Shown: positions 16,661 through 27,038, numbered from the stretch's first letter. The stretch: DNA of 64,000 nucleotides from Nocardiopsis eucommiae (GCA_018388625.1 CP074402.1:868001-932000), one strand, 5' to 3'. Notes: a model not told the origin generated them from the sequence alone. Translations and numbers: made by a program.

Positions 16661-17992
16661 TTACTGGCGGCCCAGCGCGCGGTAGGTCCAGCCCGAGGCG
16701 CGCCAGAAGGTCGGGTCCAGGGCGTTGCGCCCGTCCACGATCCTCTTCTGCGCCACCACCGTGGCCAGTTCCTCCGGGTTGGCCTCGCGGAACTCCGCCC
16801 ACTCGGTGAGCAGCAGGACCACGTCGGCGCCGCGCGCGGCCTCCAGCATGGAGTCCGCGTAGTTCAGCTCCGGGTGCTCCTCGCGCGCACGCTCCAGCGC
16901 GGCCGGGTCGTACACGGTCACCCGTGCGCCCAGGGAGGCGATGGTGGAGGCCACGTCCAGCGCCGGGGAGTCGCGGATGTCGTCCGAGTTCGGCTTGAAC
17001 GCCGCGCCCAGGACCGTCACGGTGCGCCCGGCGAAGTTGCCGCCGATCAGCTGGCGGGCGATGTCGATCGTCCGCGCGCGGCGGCGCTGGTTGATCGCGT
17101 CCACCTCGCGCAGGAAGGACAGCGCGGGCTCCACCCCGAGCTCGTCGGCGCGGGCCATGAACGCCCGGATGTCCTTGGGCAGACACCCTCCGCCGAAGCC
17201 CAGGCCCGGCCCGAGGAACTTGCCGCCGATGCGGTCGTCGTAGGACAGCGCCTCGGCCAGCTGGATGACGTCGGCGCCCGCGACCTCGGACACCTCGGCC
17301 ATCGCGTTGATGAAGGAGATCTTGGTGGCCAGGAACGCGTTGGCGGACACCTTGACCAGCTCGGCGGTCTGGAGATCGGTGACCAGGAACGGGACGCCCT
17401 CGTCCACCTGCTGCTGCCAGAGCGCGCGGACGGTCTTCTCCACCCGGGAGGAGTCCGTGCCGATCACGATCCGGTTCGGCCGCAGGGTGTCCTCCACGCC
17501 GAAGCCCTCACGGAGGAACTCCGGGCTCCAGCCGAGTTCGGCCTCGGCGCCGACCGGCGCGAGCGCGGCCAGGCGCGCGGCCAGGGTGGCGGCGGTGCCC
17601 ACCGGCACGGTGGACCGTCCCACGACCACGGTCGGCCGGGTCAGGTGCGGGGCGAGCCGCTCCACGGCGGAGTTGACGTACCGCAGGTCGGCGGCGCCGG
17701 AGTCGTCGCGCTGGGGAGTGCCCACGCAGATCAGGTGCACGTCGGCGAACTCGGCGGTCTCCGCGAAGTCCGTGGTGAAGCGCAGCCGACCGGTCTCCAG
17801 GTTGGCGGTCAGCAGTTCGTCGAGTCCGGGCTCGAAGAAGGGGACCCTGCCGGAGCGCAGCATGCTGATCTTGGCCTCGTCGACGTCGAGGCCGATGACC
17901 TCGTAGCCCATCTCGGCCAGGCAGGCGGCCGTGGTGGCGCCCAGGTAGCCGGTTCCGATGACGGAGACCCGCATACGTTCCGCTTCGACCAC
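16661..17992 (-). CDS. ugd: UDP-glucose 6-dehydrogenase
   Basis: 443 residues. It oxidises UDP-glucose to UDP-glucuronate for surface polysaccharide. The N-terminal Rossmann motif SVIGTGYLGATTAACLAEMG is at residues 10-29, the catalytic cysteine block GFGGGCLPKDIRAF near 270, and the C-terminal UDP-binding domain follows. GTG 17992 is used because AAGGAAGGAA lies 8 bases before it; ATG 17974 gives the shorter classical N-terminus. It is followed by a terminator and preceded by a 400-bp gap, so it is probably monocistronic. Confidence 0.94.
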   Translation of the reverse strand: MVEAERMRVSVIGTGYLGATTAACLAEMGYEVIGLDVDEAKISMLRSGRVPFFEPGLDELLTANLETGRLRFTTDFAETAEFADVHLICVGTPQRDDSGAADLRYVNSAVERLAPHLTRPTVVVGRSTVPVGTAATLAARLAALAPVGAEAELGWSPEFLREGFGVEDTLRPNRIVIGTDSSRVEKTVRALWQQQVDEGVPFLVTDLQTAELVKVSANAFLATKISFINAMAEVSEVAGADVIQLAEALSYDDRIGGKFLGPGLGFGGGCLPKDIRAFMARADELGVEPALSFLREVDAINQRRRARTIDIARQLIGGNFAGRTVTVLGAAFKPNSDDIRDSPALDVASTIASLGARVTVYDPAALERAREEHPELNYADSMLEAARGADVVLLLTEWAEFREANPEELATVVAQKRIVDGRNALDPTFWRASGWTYRALGRQ

Positions 17993-18394
17993 TGGTGTTC
18001 CTTCCTTGCTTCCGCACGCGCCTCACCAGCTGGTGTGCCCGCTGGAGGCGGCTCACATCCCGCATGAGGGCAGAAAACGGACATGGTTCGGCCGACGGGT
18101 AGTCCGTGGGGGACGGTGCATCACCCTACGCGTCGGGGTCTGGCGCGTGACCGAACAACACGTGAACAGTCAGGCGGTCAGGTTACCGGCGGGTGGGGGC
18201 GGTACGCACCGGGGGAGGAGTGTCGGGATTCACGCGGCGTGGCGGGCTGACCTTCACTCCTCGTCCCGCGAGGGATCGCCGGGCCTCACTGTGCGACACC
18301 GCGGAGCCTTCGTGGCAGCGCACAGGAGGGGAGACGGCCGCTCGAACCGGTGGCGGCTCCGCCACCACCGGCGAGAGCATCCGGAAAAATCGCC
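17993..18394. other. gap with no gene, holding repeat copy B
   Basis: About 400 bp between two minus-strand genes. No frame in it has coding character. It includes the upstream region of ugd and the 31-bp repeat at 18352-18382. Confidence 0.5.
18352..18382 (-). repeat. 31-bp dispersed repeat, copy B
   Basis: On the minus strand this block reads GGATGCTCTCGCC ... GGCGGAGCCGCC, 30/31 identical to 4360-4390. It lies 12 bp downstream of the 18395-19114 gene and is preceded, on its own strand, by a T-run. The inner GGTGGCGG-AG-CCGCCACC forms a hairpin. Confidence 0.6.
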
Positions 18395-19114
18395 CTAGTA
18401 GCGCCCGTCCCCGAACGACCCGCTGTGACCGGGATCCTCGTCCACCGGGGTCCACACCGCGCCGCTCTCCCCGCGGCGGAACGGTGTCGTCGTCCTGCTG
18501 GGATCGTCGAGACGCCGCACGGGGGAGGAGGGCGGCGGCACGTCCGGAACGGTGTCGCCCGCCGGGCCGCCGTCGTTCCAGATCCGCTTCGGGTCGACCA
18601 GCGTGACCGACTCACCGTCGAACTCCGGCTCGGGCGGCCGCCCGCCCCTCTGGAAGTCCTCGCGGCTGTGGCTGGCCACCACACGGGCGGCCGGGAGGCC
18701 CGCCGCGCCGGTGTCGGCGGCCGCCCGCCACCGGGTCGGCGTCGTGGCGGAGACCAGCAGCAGCACGCCGAGGGGGAGCGCGACGCCGAGCCCCGCGCCG
18801 CTCGGGTACAGGAAGCTCTCCTCGTTGAGCCAGTACAGGGCCGGACCCACCGAGTCGAGCGCGACCACCGGCCACAGGCACAGGGCCACGAGCAGGAGCC
18901 CGGAGGCGCCCGCCGCCATCGGGGAGAACCTGGACGCCACGAGAGCGGCGCCGACGATCCCCACCAGGCACAGCACCACCACGGAGAACACCGTCGCGAC
19001 GCTCACGTCACCCTCGGTGATCTTCGGGAGGAGGTCGGCCGACCACGCGACACCCACCCACAGCACGGGGGCGAGGGCTATTCCGGAGAGCAGACCGACC
19101 AGGTGGCGGAGCAC
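18395..19114 (-). CDS. membrane protein of unknown function downstream of the LCP gene
   Basis: 239 residues with four membrane helices in the first 140 (LRHLVGLLSGIALAPVLWVG, VATVFSVVVLCLVGIVGAAL, GASGLLLVALCLWPVVALDS, LGVALPLGVLLLVSATTP), then a hydrophilic, Pro-rich cytoplasmic tail ending DPGHSGSFGDGRY. GTG 19114 has AAGGAAGGGAATC directly before it. It starts 20 bp after the LCP stop, so the two are likely co-transcribed and both act at the envelope. No family recognised. Confidence 0.75.
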   Translation of the reverse strand: MLRHLVGLLSGIALAPVLWVGVAWSADLLPKITEGDVSVATVFSVVVLCLVGIVGAALVASRFSPMAAGASGLLLVALCLWPVVALDSVGPALYWLNEESFLYPSGAGLGVALPLGVLLLVSATTPTRWRAAADTGAAGLPAARVVASHSREDFQRGGRPPEPEFDGESVTLVDPKRIWNDGGPAGDTVPDVPPPSSPVRRLDDPSRTTTPFRRGESGAVWTPVDEDPGHSGSFGDGRY

Positions 19115-19134
19115 GATTCCCTTCCTTGGCGGGG

Positions 19135-20645
19135 TCACCCGCAGATGTTGTCCTTCGCGGTCGTGGTGCCCGGTTCGGCGCTCGCGGAGGGCTCCTCCTG
19201 CGGTGCCGCCTCGGTCGCCTCGACCCGGGGGCCTCGAACGTCGTGTGGTTGAATCCGATCACGACCTGGAGGTCGTCGTCCAGGGTCCGGTCCTCCACGG
19301 TCCGCGAACCCGGGAGGGTGGACGCCAGGAACTCGGCCGCCTCCTCCTGGCCCGGCCCGAACCTGACCTCGGTGGTGGGGACGTCGCGGCTGCTCCAGTT
19401 CTCGGCCACGTCCGTCACGTCGAACCCGGCCGTGGCCAGCTGCGAGTCCAACTGCGACCCCAGCCCCGGGGTGGCCGTGCCGTTGAACACCCGCAGACTG
19501 ATCTCGGACGGCGCCGGTTCAGCGTCCTCCTCGGCGGCCTCCGGCTCCTCCTCGGGCTCCGACAACGGGCGGTCGGCGTTGATGGTCGCGAACATCTCCC
19601 GCGCGGCGGGCTCGTCCCACAGCAGGGCCACGTCGCCTCGCGGTGTCCAGTGCTCCATGTCCGCGATGGGCACCTGCGCGAACGTGACGTTTCCCAGGTC
19701 GACGTCGCGCATCTGGTACGCGAGGTCGTTGATGGTGCTGGTGTCCAGCCCCTCGTCGACCGTCACGGACGTCAGCGCGCTGTCCAGGAACGCGGTCAGC
19801 TTGCGCGGATCGGAGAGCGTCTCGGTGCTCATGGCCCGGTCTAGCATGGCCGACAGCACCTGCTGCTGCCGGTCGATCCGGTCCAGGTCACCGCGCGGGG
19901 TGGCCCGGGTGCGGGCGAAGGCCAGGGCCTCGGCGCCGTCCACCCGGTGCGTCCCGGCCTGCATGTCCAGGTGTGCCTTGGGGTCGTTGATGGCCTCGGG
20001 CAGACAGACGTCGATCCCCTCCAGGGCGTCGACGACCTCCACGAACCCGGTGAAGTCCACCTCGACGTAGTGGTCGATCCGCACGTCGGTGACGGACTCC
20101 ACTGTCTGGACGGCGAGCTGCGGGCCACCGTAGGCGTAGGCGGCGTTGATCTTGTCGTCGCCCTCGCCGGGGATGTCCACCCACAGGTCGCGGGGGAGGC
20201 CCACCACGGTCAGGTGGTCACGCTCGTGGTTGAGCCGGACCAGCATCATGCTGTCCGAACGCTGCCCGGGCGTGGACCCCACGCTGAGCGCGTTCTTGTC
20301 CTCCTTGCTCATCTCGTCGCGGCTGTCGGAGCCGATGACGAGGAAGGTGAGTCCGCCGGTCTCCTCCGGCCGGTCACCGTCGGCCAGCCCGCCGAACACG
20401 TCGAACCGGTTCAGCGACCCCGACATCCACCCCGTGATCGCCCACGAGGTCCCCGAGGCGAGCAGGACCAGCACGGAGAGCACGCTCATCAGGACCAGGC
20501 CGTTGCGACGGCGGCGCACACGCGGCTCGGGGACGGTGAACCGACCGGACCGTGACGAGCGCCGCCGACCGGGTGGCTGAGGCTGCGAGCGCTCCCGTCG
20601 GAACTCGCCCGGCTTCCTCTGCCTTCCGGCGTCCTCGTCGCTCAT
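19135..20645 (-). CDS. LytR-CpsA-Psr (LCP) family ligase with LytR_C domain (one apparent frameshift)
   Basis: 503 residues after correction. A basic cytoplasmic N-terminus and one membrane helix (LVLMSVLSVLVLLASGTSWA, about 50-70) precede the LCP domain (about 95-260) with FLVIGSDSRD, the RSDSMMLVRLN motif, GLPRDLWVDIPG and DFTGFVEVVDALEGI. It transfers undecaprenyl-linked polymers to peptidoglycan. A LytR_C domain follows (ISLRVFNGTATPGLGSQLDS). One base is missing near 19233; with it the protein ends GTTTAKDNICG at the stop 19135-19137. It probably attaches one of the wall polymers made by the islands in this window. Confidence 0.9.
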
Positions 20646-20986
20646 CGGCGTCCCCGTCCCACCCGTTCCACGGTGTCCTAGGCATCCGGTACCTGGGTAT
20701 CTAGGTTGTCACCCGATCGGCCGAAGGGTGCGAGATGTCAACCCTCGGCGTGTTGTTCTCCCCTTTGGGTGAGACGCCGTGATCAGCGGAGGAGTTCTCC
20801 GGGACCCGAACGTCTCGACACTCCCTCCCCGCGCGTCGCTCCCGCGCGCCCCGCGACCCGGCCGTCCGGCGGCCCGCGTGCAGTACCGTTGAGCCCGCGC
20901 CACCGTCGAGCGAGCCCGGGGCCCCGCGCCCCTGGAGCCCTCACGGTGTCACGCAGTCCCGACAGTCTTGACCTTGGGAAGTGCCC
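20646..20986. other. divergent promoter region between LCP and GT2 genes
   Basis: 341 bp with no gene. It should hold divergent promoters for 20645 (minus) and 20987 (plus). A partly palindromic stretch lies at about 20678-20705 (CCTAGG ... CTAGG). Confidence 0.35.
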
Positions 20987-22005
20987 GTGTCCTGGCCGCC
21001 TGTCTCCGTCGTCATGCCCGTACTGAACGAAGAGCGCCACCTCGCCGCAGCGGTGGAGCACGTCCTCGCCCAGGAGTACCCGGGCGAGCTGGAGGTCGTT
21101 CTGGGTGTGGGCCCCTCCTCGGACCGCACCCGCGAGGTCGCCGACGGCCTCGCCGCGGCCGACCCGCGCGTGAAGGTGGTGGACAACCCGACGGGGAGGA
21201 CCCCCGCCGGGCTGAACGCCGCCATCGGCGCCTCCACGCACGACGTCGTCGCCCGGATCGACGGGCACGCGATGATGCCCTCGGACTACCTCCGGGTGGC
21301 CGTGGAGACCCTGGAGGAGACCGGGGCGGACAACGTCGGCGGCATCATGGCCGCCGAGGGCACCACCCCTGGGAGCGGGCCGTGGCCGCCGCCATGACCT
21401 CCAAGGTGGGGGTGGGCAACGCCCGCTTCCACACCGGAGGTGAGGGCGGCCCCGCCGACACCGTCTACCTCGGCGTCTTCCGTCGTTCGGCCCTGGAGCG
21501 GGTCGGCGGCTACGACGAGGCGTTCCTGCGGGCGCAGGACTGGGAGATGAACCACCGCATCCGCACCACCGGCGGCACCGTCTGGTTCCAGCCCCGGATG
21601 CGGGTCTCCTACCGTCCGCGCCGCAACGTCCGACTGCTCGCCAAGCAGTACTTCCACTACGGGCGCTGGCGGCGCGTGGTCGCCCGCCAGCACAAGGGCA
21701 CCATCAACCTGCGGTACCTGGCCCCGCCGGTGGCCGTGGCGGGGATCGTGCTCGGACTGGTCGGCGGCGTGTTCCTCTGGCCGCTCCTGCTGGTGCCCGC
21801 GGCCTACCTCGCCCTGATCACCGCCGCGTCGGCGCCGCTCGCCCGCGGCCTGCCCGCGTCCTCGTGGCCGCTCATCCCGGTCGCGCTCGCCACCATGCAC
21901 ATGTCGTGGGGCGTCGGCTTCATCACCAGCCCTCCCGGGCTCGGCGCCGACTCCCGCACCGCACGCACCAGCAGCGAGCCCGCGAGCGGTTCCGGCGGCG
22001 CCTGA
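20987..22005 (+). CDS. family 2 glycosyltransferase, ExoA-like (one apparent frameshift)
   Basis: 339 residues after correction. The GT-A domain begins SVVMPVLNEERHLAAAV; the nucleotide-sugar DxD-type motif is in VVARIDGHAMM, and the acceptor region has LRAQDWEMNHRIRTTGG. Two C-terminal membrane helices (VAVAGIVLGLVGGVFLWPLL and the next) anchor it, as in succinoglycan-type ExoA enzymes. One C is missing in CCCC near 21373; restoring it continues the frame as TTPWERAVAAAM. GTG 20987 has GGGAAG 5 bases before it; GTG 20981 is the other choice. Confidence 0.85.
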
Positions 22006-22076
22006 CGGGTACGGCCGCGTCCGCCGCGTTCGCGTGGCGCCCGGCACGCCGCGGCCGCATCGGCCACAACTGGACG

Positions 22077-22104
22077 ACGTCCGCCCTCGATCGGGGGCGG
22101 ACGT
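22077..22104 (+). terminator. terminator after the GT2 gene
   Basis: A 10-bp perfect stem (ACGTCCGCCC / GGGCGGACGT) followed by TTCT, 70 bp after the GT2 stop. Confidence 0.7.
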
Positions 22105-22171
22105 TCTGCTAGGCAGGGTTCAGGCGGCGGCCCCGGGTCGGCGGGGCGGCGGAGAACCGGAGAAGGTGTCG

Positions 22172-23226
22172 ATGGACGAGTTGCGTGGCGACCAGGCGGC
22201 CTGGGTCTTCGACGGGGAGTCGGTCTCCATCCGTTACGAGACGAAGGGCTGGTTCAAAAGCCCGCTCCTCCGACTCCTCGGCACCCTGGAGGTACCCGTC
22301 GCGGCCGTCCGCGAGGTCGACTTCCGTCCCGGAGCCGGTCGCAAGAACGGCTGGGTGATGCACCTGCGGCTGCACGAGCGGATGGACCCCTACGAGGCCG
22401 TCGGCGCGATGCTCGACGAGAAGGCCCAGCCCTTCCGGCTCACCGGCCCCGCCAAGACCGAACTGGTCGCGGAGTACCTGGCCGACCAGCTCCGCTTCGC
22501 CGCGAGCCAGGCGGAGGACCCCCACCCCGCGATCCCGACCCGCCTGGTCCCCGCCCTGCCACTGCACATCATGACCTGCGAGGGCACCGCGCGCCTGGAG
22601 GGCGACCGCCTCACCCTCGTCTGGGCGGGCAGCTACGCGAGCGGTTACAAGAAGAAGAAACAGCGCCGCGAGTACGACCTCGCGGAGATCCGGGGCGTGG
22701 AGTGGGCGCCCCTCGACGACTGGGGCTGGGGCTTCGTGCGGTTCGTCACGGACCAGAGCGCCAAGGAGGCCTCGGCCAAGCCCAGGAACGACCTCAACCT
22801 GCTGCGCGCGGGCGAGGAGGGTAACGAGATCCACCAGGTCTTCCTGCTCGCGGCCACCGTCACCGCGCACCGCTGGGCGCGCGGCGCGGACCGGCTCGCA
22901 CTGGGCTCCGGCGAGGTCGCCGACGGCGACGCCCGGCCCGGTCCGGCCGACCCGGAGTGGTGGAAGGACGCGGCCCGCAACGCCATGGAGGCCGTGCGCG
23001 CCCCCGGCTCAACGCGGACCTGCCCGAAGGCGGGGACCCCCGGCCGGACGACGGTGCGGTGGCTCCGGTGGGAACCGGCCCCGCACCCGCCGCCGCAGGG
23101 GCGACGGGCGCGGACACCACGTGGATCTTCGAGCAGATCGAACGGCTCGGAGCCCTGCACGCCAAGGGCCTGCTCACCGACGAGGAGTTCAGCGAGAAGA
23201 AGGCCGAACTCCTCGACCGGATCTGA
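22172..23226 (+). CDS. DUF4429 and SHOCT domain protein (one apparent frameshift)
   Basis: 351 residues after correction. Two DUF4429 (PH-like) repeats fill residues 1-240: the first has WVFDGESVSIRYETKGWF, the second TARLEGDRLTLVWAG. A linker leads to a C-terminal SHOCT helix pair (IERLGALHAKGLLTDEEF, SEKKAELLDRI), a short oligomerisation or binding module common in actinobacteria. One C is missing in the run near 22994. Its function is unknown. ATG 22172 is well spaced from GGAGAAGG; GTG 22166 is also possible. Confidence 0.85.
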
Positions 23227-23234
23227 GCGAGCCC

Positions 23235-24023
23235 CTACTCGGTTCCCCCGGCACCCCCGGCGCCCCCGGGGCGGGCGAGGGCGGCCACCGCGCCCGGAAC
23301 GTCGTCCACGACCACGGCGTCCATCCCGGCCGCCGCGAACCGCGCCGCGTCCACCGGGGCCGGGCACCAGGAGATCAACTCCAGCCCGGCCCGGTGCGCC
23401 GTCTCCACGGTGTACTCCAGAGCCCGGCGCCCCGGCCTCGGACCGTCGTCCGCCAGACCGAGGGCCCGGGCGTCCACCGCCACGATCGGACAGCCCAGCC
23501 CCACCGCGCCCGGGATCGCGGTGTCCGCAGGGTTGCGCACGTACGGCATCCACGCCGTCGCCACCCCCGGCGCACCCTCGCGCACCCCCAGCAACAGCCC
23601 GGGGTCGAAAGAACACACGAACACCCTCCGGCGCCCGGCCTCGCGGCGCAGGAACGGCAGGACCAGGGAGAGCGTCCGCCGCGACGCGGCGTCCACCCCG
23701 TCCTCCATGACCGTCTTCACGTCCACGTCCAACCCCAGCTCGGGCGGGATCGCGGCCAGCCCCTCCTCCAGGCCGACCAGACCCTCCGCCCGGCACTGCG
23801 CCTCCGTCAGCTCCACTATCGCCCGGCCGTCGTCCAACGCCGCGTTGTGGAAGAGCACCAGCCGGTCGTCGGCCGTGCGGCGTACGTCGATCTCGATCCA
23901 GTCCGCGCCGGTACGCGCCGCCAGCTCGAACGACGCGGGCGTGTTCTCCAGCGCACCACCGACCACACCCCGGCCCGCGCCCCGATGGCCGATCACCTCG
24001 GTCGCCTCGAACACCCCGCTCAC
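23235..24023 (-). CDS. glycerophosphodiester phosphodiesterase
   Basis: 262 residues, TIM-barrel GDPD family. The catalytic HRG motif is at residues 13-15 (VIGHRGAG), the metal ligands in WIEIDVRRTADDRLVLFHN (about 42-60), and the ending DAVVVDDVPGAVAAL is typical. It hydrolyses glycerophosphodiesters to glycerol 3-phosphate and an alcohol. The GTG start overlaps the stop of the IspD-like gene, so the two are coupled. No signal peptide, so it acts in the cytosol. It could recycle products of the glycerol-phosphate polymer chemistry proposed for the 25270-31225 island. Confidence 0.9.
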   Translation of the reverse strand: MSGVFEATEVIGHRGAGRGVVGGALENTPASFELAARTGADWIEIDVRRTADDRLVLFHNAALDDGRAIVELTEAQCRAEGLVGLEEGLAAIPPELGLDVDVKTVMEDGVDAASRRTLSLVLPFLRREAGRRRVFVCSFDPGLLLGVREGAPGVATAWMPYVRNPADTAIPGAVGLGCPIVAVDARALGLADDGPRPGRRALEYTVETAHRAGLELISWCPAPVDAARFAAAGMDAVVVDDVPGAVAALARPGGAGGAGGTE

Positions 24024-24766
24024 GACGCGGCCCCCTGACCGGCGTCCTCCCGAGCCCGGCGCAGCAGTGTCTCCGCGATCTCCACGTCACCCGGGTTGGT
24101 CACCTTGATGTTGGTCTCGTCCCCCGGCACGATCCGCACCTCCTCCTCCGGCAGGTACCGCAGCACCACCCCGCAGTCGTCGGTGGCCACCAGCCCCGGA
24201 TCGGCCGTCGCCAGCTCGTAGGCCCGGCGGGCCACCCCCAGCCGGAACCCCTGGGGCGTCTGCATCCTGCGCAGCCGTGAACGGTCGGGGGTCCGGGCGA
24301 TCACCTCACCGCCGTCGCTCCCCGGCGCCACCTCGACCACGGTGTCCGCGCTGGGCACCGCCACCCCGACCGCCCCGGCCGACCCGAGGGCCGCGACACA
24401 GGCCGCGATCGTCTCCGGACGCACCAACGGACGCGCCGCGTCGTGCAGCAGGACCAGGTCGGAGTCGGCCGCCCCCGCCATCGCCGCGAGCGCCGCGACC
24501 GAGGTGTCGGTCCGGGTCGCCCCGCCCGGCAGGACGCGGGACACCTTGGTGAAACCCGCGTCGGCCACGATCTCCTCGACCCGGTCCACGAACCCGTCCA
24601 CCATCAGCACGACGATCTCGTCCACCTCGGGACTGGCCTCGAACGCCTCGATCGAACGCTCGATGATCGGCCGTCCCGCCAACGGCAGCAACTGCTTGGG
24701 TGAAGGGGCACCCATCCGTGAGCCGACCCCTCCGGCCAGGACCGCCGCGATCACGCGTGTGGGCAT
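24020..24766 (-). CDS. ispD: IspD-family cytidylyltransferase
   Basis: 248 residues. The CTP-binding loop LAGGVGSRMGAPSPKQLLPL spans residues 10-29, DLVLLHDAARPLVRPET is near 105-120, and KVTNPGDVEIAETLLRR closes the fold. It makes CDP-methylerythritol from MEP and CTP in isoprenoid synthesis, or a CDP-polyol (TarI-like) in wall teichoic-acid synthesis. The neighbouring export island and absence of ispF nearby leave the second role open. The ribosome site AGAAAGG precedes ATG 24766. Confidence 0.85.
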   Translation of the reverse strand: MPTRVIAAVLAGGVGSRMGAPSPKQLLPLAGRPIIERSIEAFEASPEVDEIVVLMVDGFVDRVEEIVADAGFTKVSRVLPGGATRTDTSVAALAAMAGAADSDLVLLHDAARPLVRPETIAACVAALGSAGAVGVAVPSADTVVEVAPGSDGGEVIARTPDRSRLRRMQTPQGFRLGVARRAYELATADPGLVATDDCGVVLRYLPEEEVRIVPGDETNIKVTNPGDVEIAETLLRRAREDAGQGAAS

Positions 24767-25269
24767 GCTTGAACCTTTCTCCTCGGGCCTCCGCTTCGCT
24801 TCGGCCCGTGTTCGGCGCCTTCGCAGAGGGATTCCTCATCCTCGTCCACGCCCGGCGCTCGTTCCGCCCCAGCGGGGTGGTGAGCGAGGTGTCTGTTGGG
24901 CCCCTTGCGCGTGATGGGGATTGCTGGGGGATCGGGCCGAGTGGGGGTGTGACCGGCGGTCGCGTCGGATCGACGGGACCGCCGGCCCGTCCGCGAACCA
25001 TACGAATGAGGCGGGCGCGGCACGTGGTTGGCACGGTCTGTCCCATGCAGCGGTAACCTATGGACGCCTGTTGGGCGTGCCCGGTCGCTACCTCCTCTGA
25101 TCCGGTAGCGGAGCCGGGCGCGGTGCGCGACTTCCCCGGTCGCCCGGATGCCCCCTCTTCCGGTCCGGTGAGGAACCGACCGGGCAGACGGTCGGTGCGC
25201 GCAGGCGAGTTCGTAGACGCGACGTCCGGCACATCGTGATCCGGACGATCTCAAACCTTGGAGGTGGCG
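24767..25269. other. long divergent intergenic region before the exporter operon
   Basis: About 500 bp with no coding-like frame. It separates the ispD-like gene (minus) from the TagG-like gene (plus) and should hold both promoters. At 25080-25117 a stem (GCTACC / GGTAGC inside CCGG / CCGG) could form in the leader of the exporter mRNA. Confidence 0.4.
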
Positions 25270-26103
25270 GTGGCGTCAAGGACGCTGGCCGTCTGGGAGA
25301 ACCGGAAGGTCGTCGGCCTCCTGGTCCGGCGCGACCTGAAGGTCAAGTACCAGCAGTCCGTGCTGGGATACGCCTGGACGATGTTGGAACCCCTCGCACT
25401 GACGTTGGTGTACTTCTTCATCTTCGGTTACGTGCTCCAGGCCGACCGCGGGATACCCGAGGACGCCAAGGCGCAGGGCGGCTACATCCTCTTCCTCGTC
25501 GCGGGCATCCTCCCGTGGACCACCTTCGGGGCGATCCTCAGCGAGGCCCCGCGCGCGATGATCACGCACTCGAAGCTGATCACCACCATGAAGGTCCCGC
25601 GTGAGATCTTCCCCATGGCCACCGTCGGCACCAAGTTCGTCGAGTACCTGCTGACCTGGCCGGTGCTGCTGATCTTCGTGTTCGCGCTGGGCGGCCGGTT
25701 CAGCTGGGAGGGCATGCTCTTCTGGCTGCCGCTCGCGATCGTGCTGACCTTCATGTTCGGGCTGGGCGTGACCCTGTTCCTGTCCGCGGTCAACGTGTTG
25801 CTCCGTGACGTGGAACGACTGACGCGTATCCTGACCCGGATTCTGTTCTACGGGTCGGCGATCCTGTTCCCGGCCACGATGGTCCTGCAATCGGGCGCCC
25901 CGGGTTGGGCGAAGACGATCTACGAGCTGAACCCGCTGATGGGTATCTTCCAGATGCACCGTACGGTGTGGTTCGCCGGATTCGAGGAACTTACGCCCAG
26001 TCCTCTCGCGTTGACCTCTGCGGTGGTCGGTTCCCTCCTGATGCTCGTCATCGGGTACTGGACGTTCCGGCGCCTGGAGATGTCCGTTCTGAAGGAGTTG
26101 TGA
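25270..26103 (+). CDS. ABC-2 type polysaccharide/polyol-phosphate export permease, TagG-like
   Basis: 277 residues with six membrane helices. The N-terminal amphipathic block LLVRRDLKVKYQQSVLGYAW leading into helix 1 is the signature of the TagG/Wzm/RfbA family. The middle segment EAPRAMITHSKLITTMKVPR and the ending FRRLEMSVLKEL agree. It forms a dimeric channel with the ATPase encoded next, exporting undecaprenyl-linked polymer. GTG 25270 is chosen for GGAGG at 25260-25264. It overlaps the next gene by one base (TGATG). Confidence 0.92.
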   Translation: MASRTLAVWENRKVVGLLVRRDLKVKYQQSVLGYAWTMLEPLALTLVYFFIFGYVLQADRGIPEDAKAQGGYILFLVAGILPWTTFGAILSEAPRAMITHSKLITTMKVPREIFPMATVGTKFVEYLLTWPVLLIFVFALGGRFSWEGMLFWLPLAIVLTFMFGLGVTLFLSAVNVLLRDVERLTRILTRILFYGSAILFPATMVLQSGAPGWAKTIYELNPLMGIFQMHRTVWFAGFEELTPSPLALTSAVVGSLLMLVIGYWTFRRLEMSVLKEL

Positions 26104-27029
26104 TGGCGTCCACCTACGAGGCCGCGGTCGCCAGCGGTCCGGTCATCGAGGCCCAGGGCCTCGGTGTGAAGTTCGCCGTGAACCGCCGCCGCAAGCGGAG
26201 CCTCCGTGAGATGTTCATCCACGGCAACAAGCGCGACCCCAACGCCGAGGGCAACGAGTTCTGGCCGCTGCGCGACGTCTCCTTCGAGATCGGCAAGGGC
26301 GACTGCGTCGGCATCGTCGGCAAGAACGGCACCGGCAAGTCGACCCTGCTCAAGATGATCGCCGGGGTGCTCCTGCCCGACGAGGGCAAGGTGAGCGTGC
26401 ACGGCAAGGTGGCCCCGCTGCTGGAGCTGCGCGCCGGGTTCAACGACAACCTGACCGGGCGCGAGAACGTGTACCTGGTCGGCTCGCTGCACGGCATGAG
26501 CGAGAAGGAGATCGACGAGCGCTTCGAGGACATCGTCGACTTCGCGGAGGTCAAGCCGAAGTTCATCGACACCCCGGTCCGGCACTACTCCAGCGGCATG
26601 AAGGTGCGCCTGGGCTTCGCGCTCATCTCCCAGCTGGAGCACCCGATCATGCTGGTGGACGAGGTCCTCGCGGTCGGGGACAAGGCCTTCAAGCGCAAGT
26701 GCTACGAGGCCATCGACCGCATGCTCGCCAACGAGCGCACCATGGTGCTGGTCTCGCACAACGAGAAGGACCTGCGCCGCTTCTGCAACCGGGGTCTGTA
26801 CATCAAGGGCGGCGCGCTCGCCCTGGACACCGACATCGACTCCGCCCTGGCCGCCTACAACGAGGACACCAAGGCGGAGATCGAGGAGCGCAAGAAGAAG
26901 GACGCCGCCAAGAAGAAGCGCGCCGAGGCGGCGGAGAAGAAGGTCGAGGCCGAGGAGAAGGCCGTGGACCCCGCTCCGGAGGAGCCCAAGGACGGCAACG
27001 AGGGCAAGGACGGCGGACAGGCCGCCTGA
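26103..27029 (+). CDS. ABC transporter ATPase for polymer export, TagH/Wzt-like
   Basis: 308 residues. Walker A is GIVGKNGTGKSTLLKMIAG, the C-loop HYSSGMKVRLGFA and Walker B PIMLVDEVLAVGD. The long loop FAVNRRRKRSLREMFIHGN after the first strand is specific to TagH/RfbE ATPases. The last 60 residues are a Lys/Glu/Ala-rich coiled coil or disordered tail rather than a carbohydrate-binding Wzt domain. The ATG overlaps the permease stop, so subunits are made together. A terminator follows. Confidence 0.93.
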   Translation: MASTYEAAVASGPVIEAQGLGVKFAVNRRRKRSLREMFIHGNKRDPNAEGNEFWPLRDVSFEIGKGDCVGIVGKNGTGKSTLLKMIAGVLLPDEGKVSVHGKVAPLLELRAGFNDNLTGRENVYLVGSLHGMSEKEIDERFEDIVDFAEVKPKFIDTPVRHYSSGMKVRLGFALISQLEHPIMLVDEVLAVGDKAFKRKCYEAIDRMLANERTMVLVSHNEKDLRRFCNRGLYIKGGALALDTDIDSALAAYNEDTKAEIEERKKKDAAKKKRAEAAEKKVEAEEKAVDPAPEEPKDGNEGKDGGQAA

Positions 27030-27038
27030 CTCACCCCT

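Noticed and set aside
15134..18067. A nearly 3-kb plus-strand open frame across the OsmC, TNT and ugd genes
   Set aside because: It is the GC-biased antisense of three well-supported minus-strand genes.
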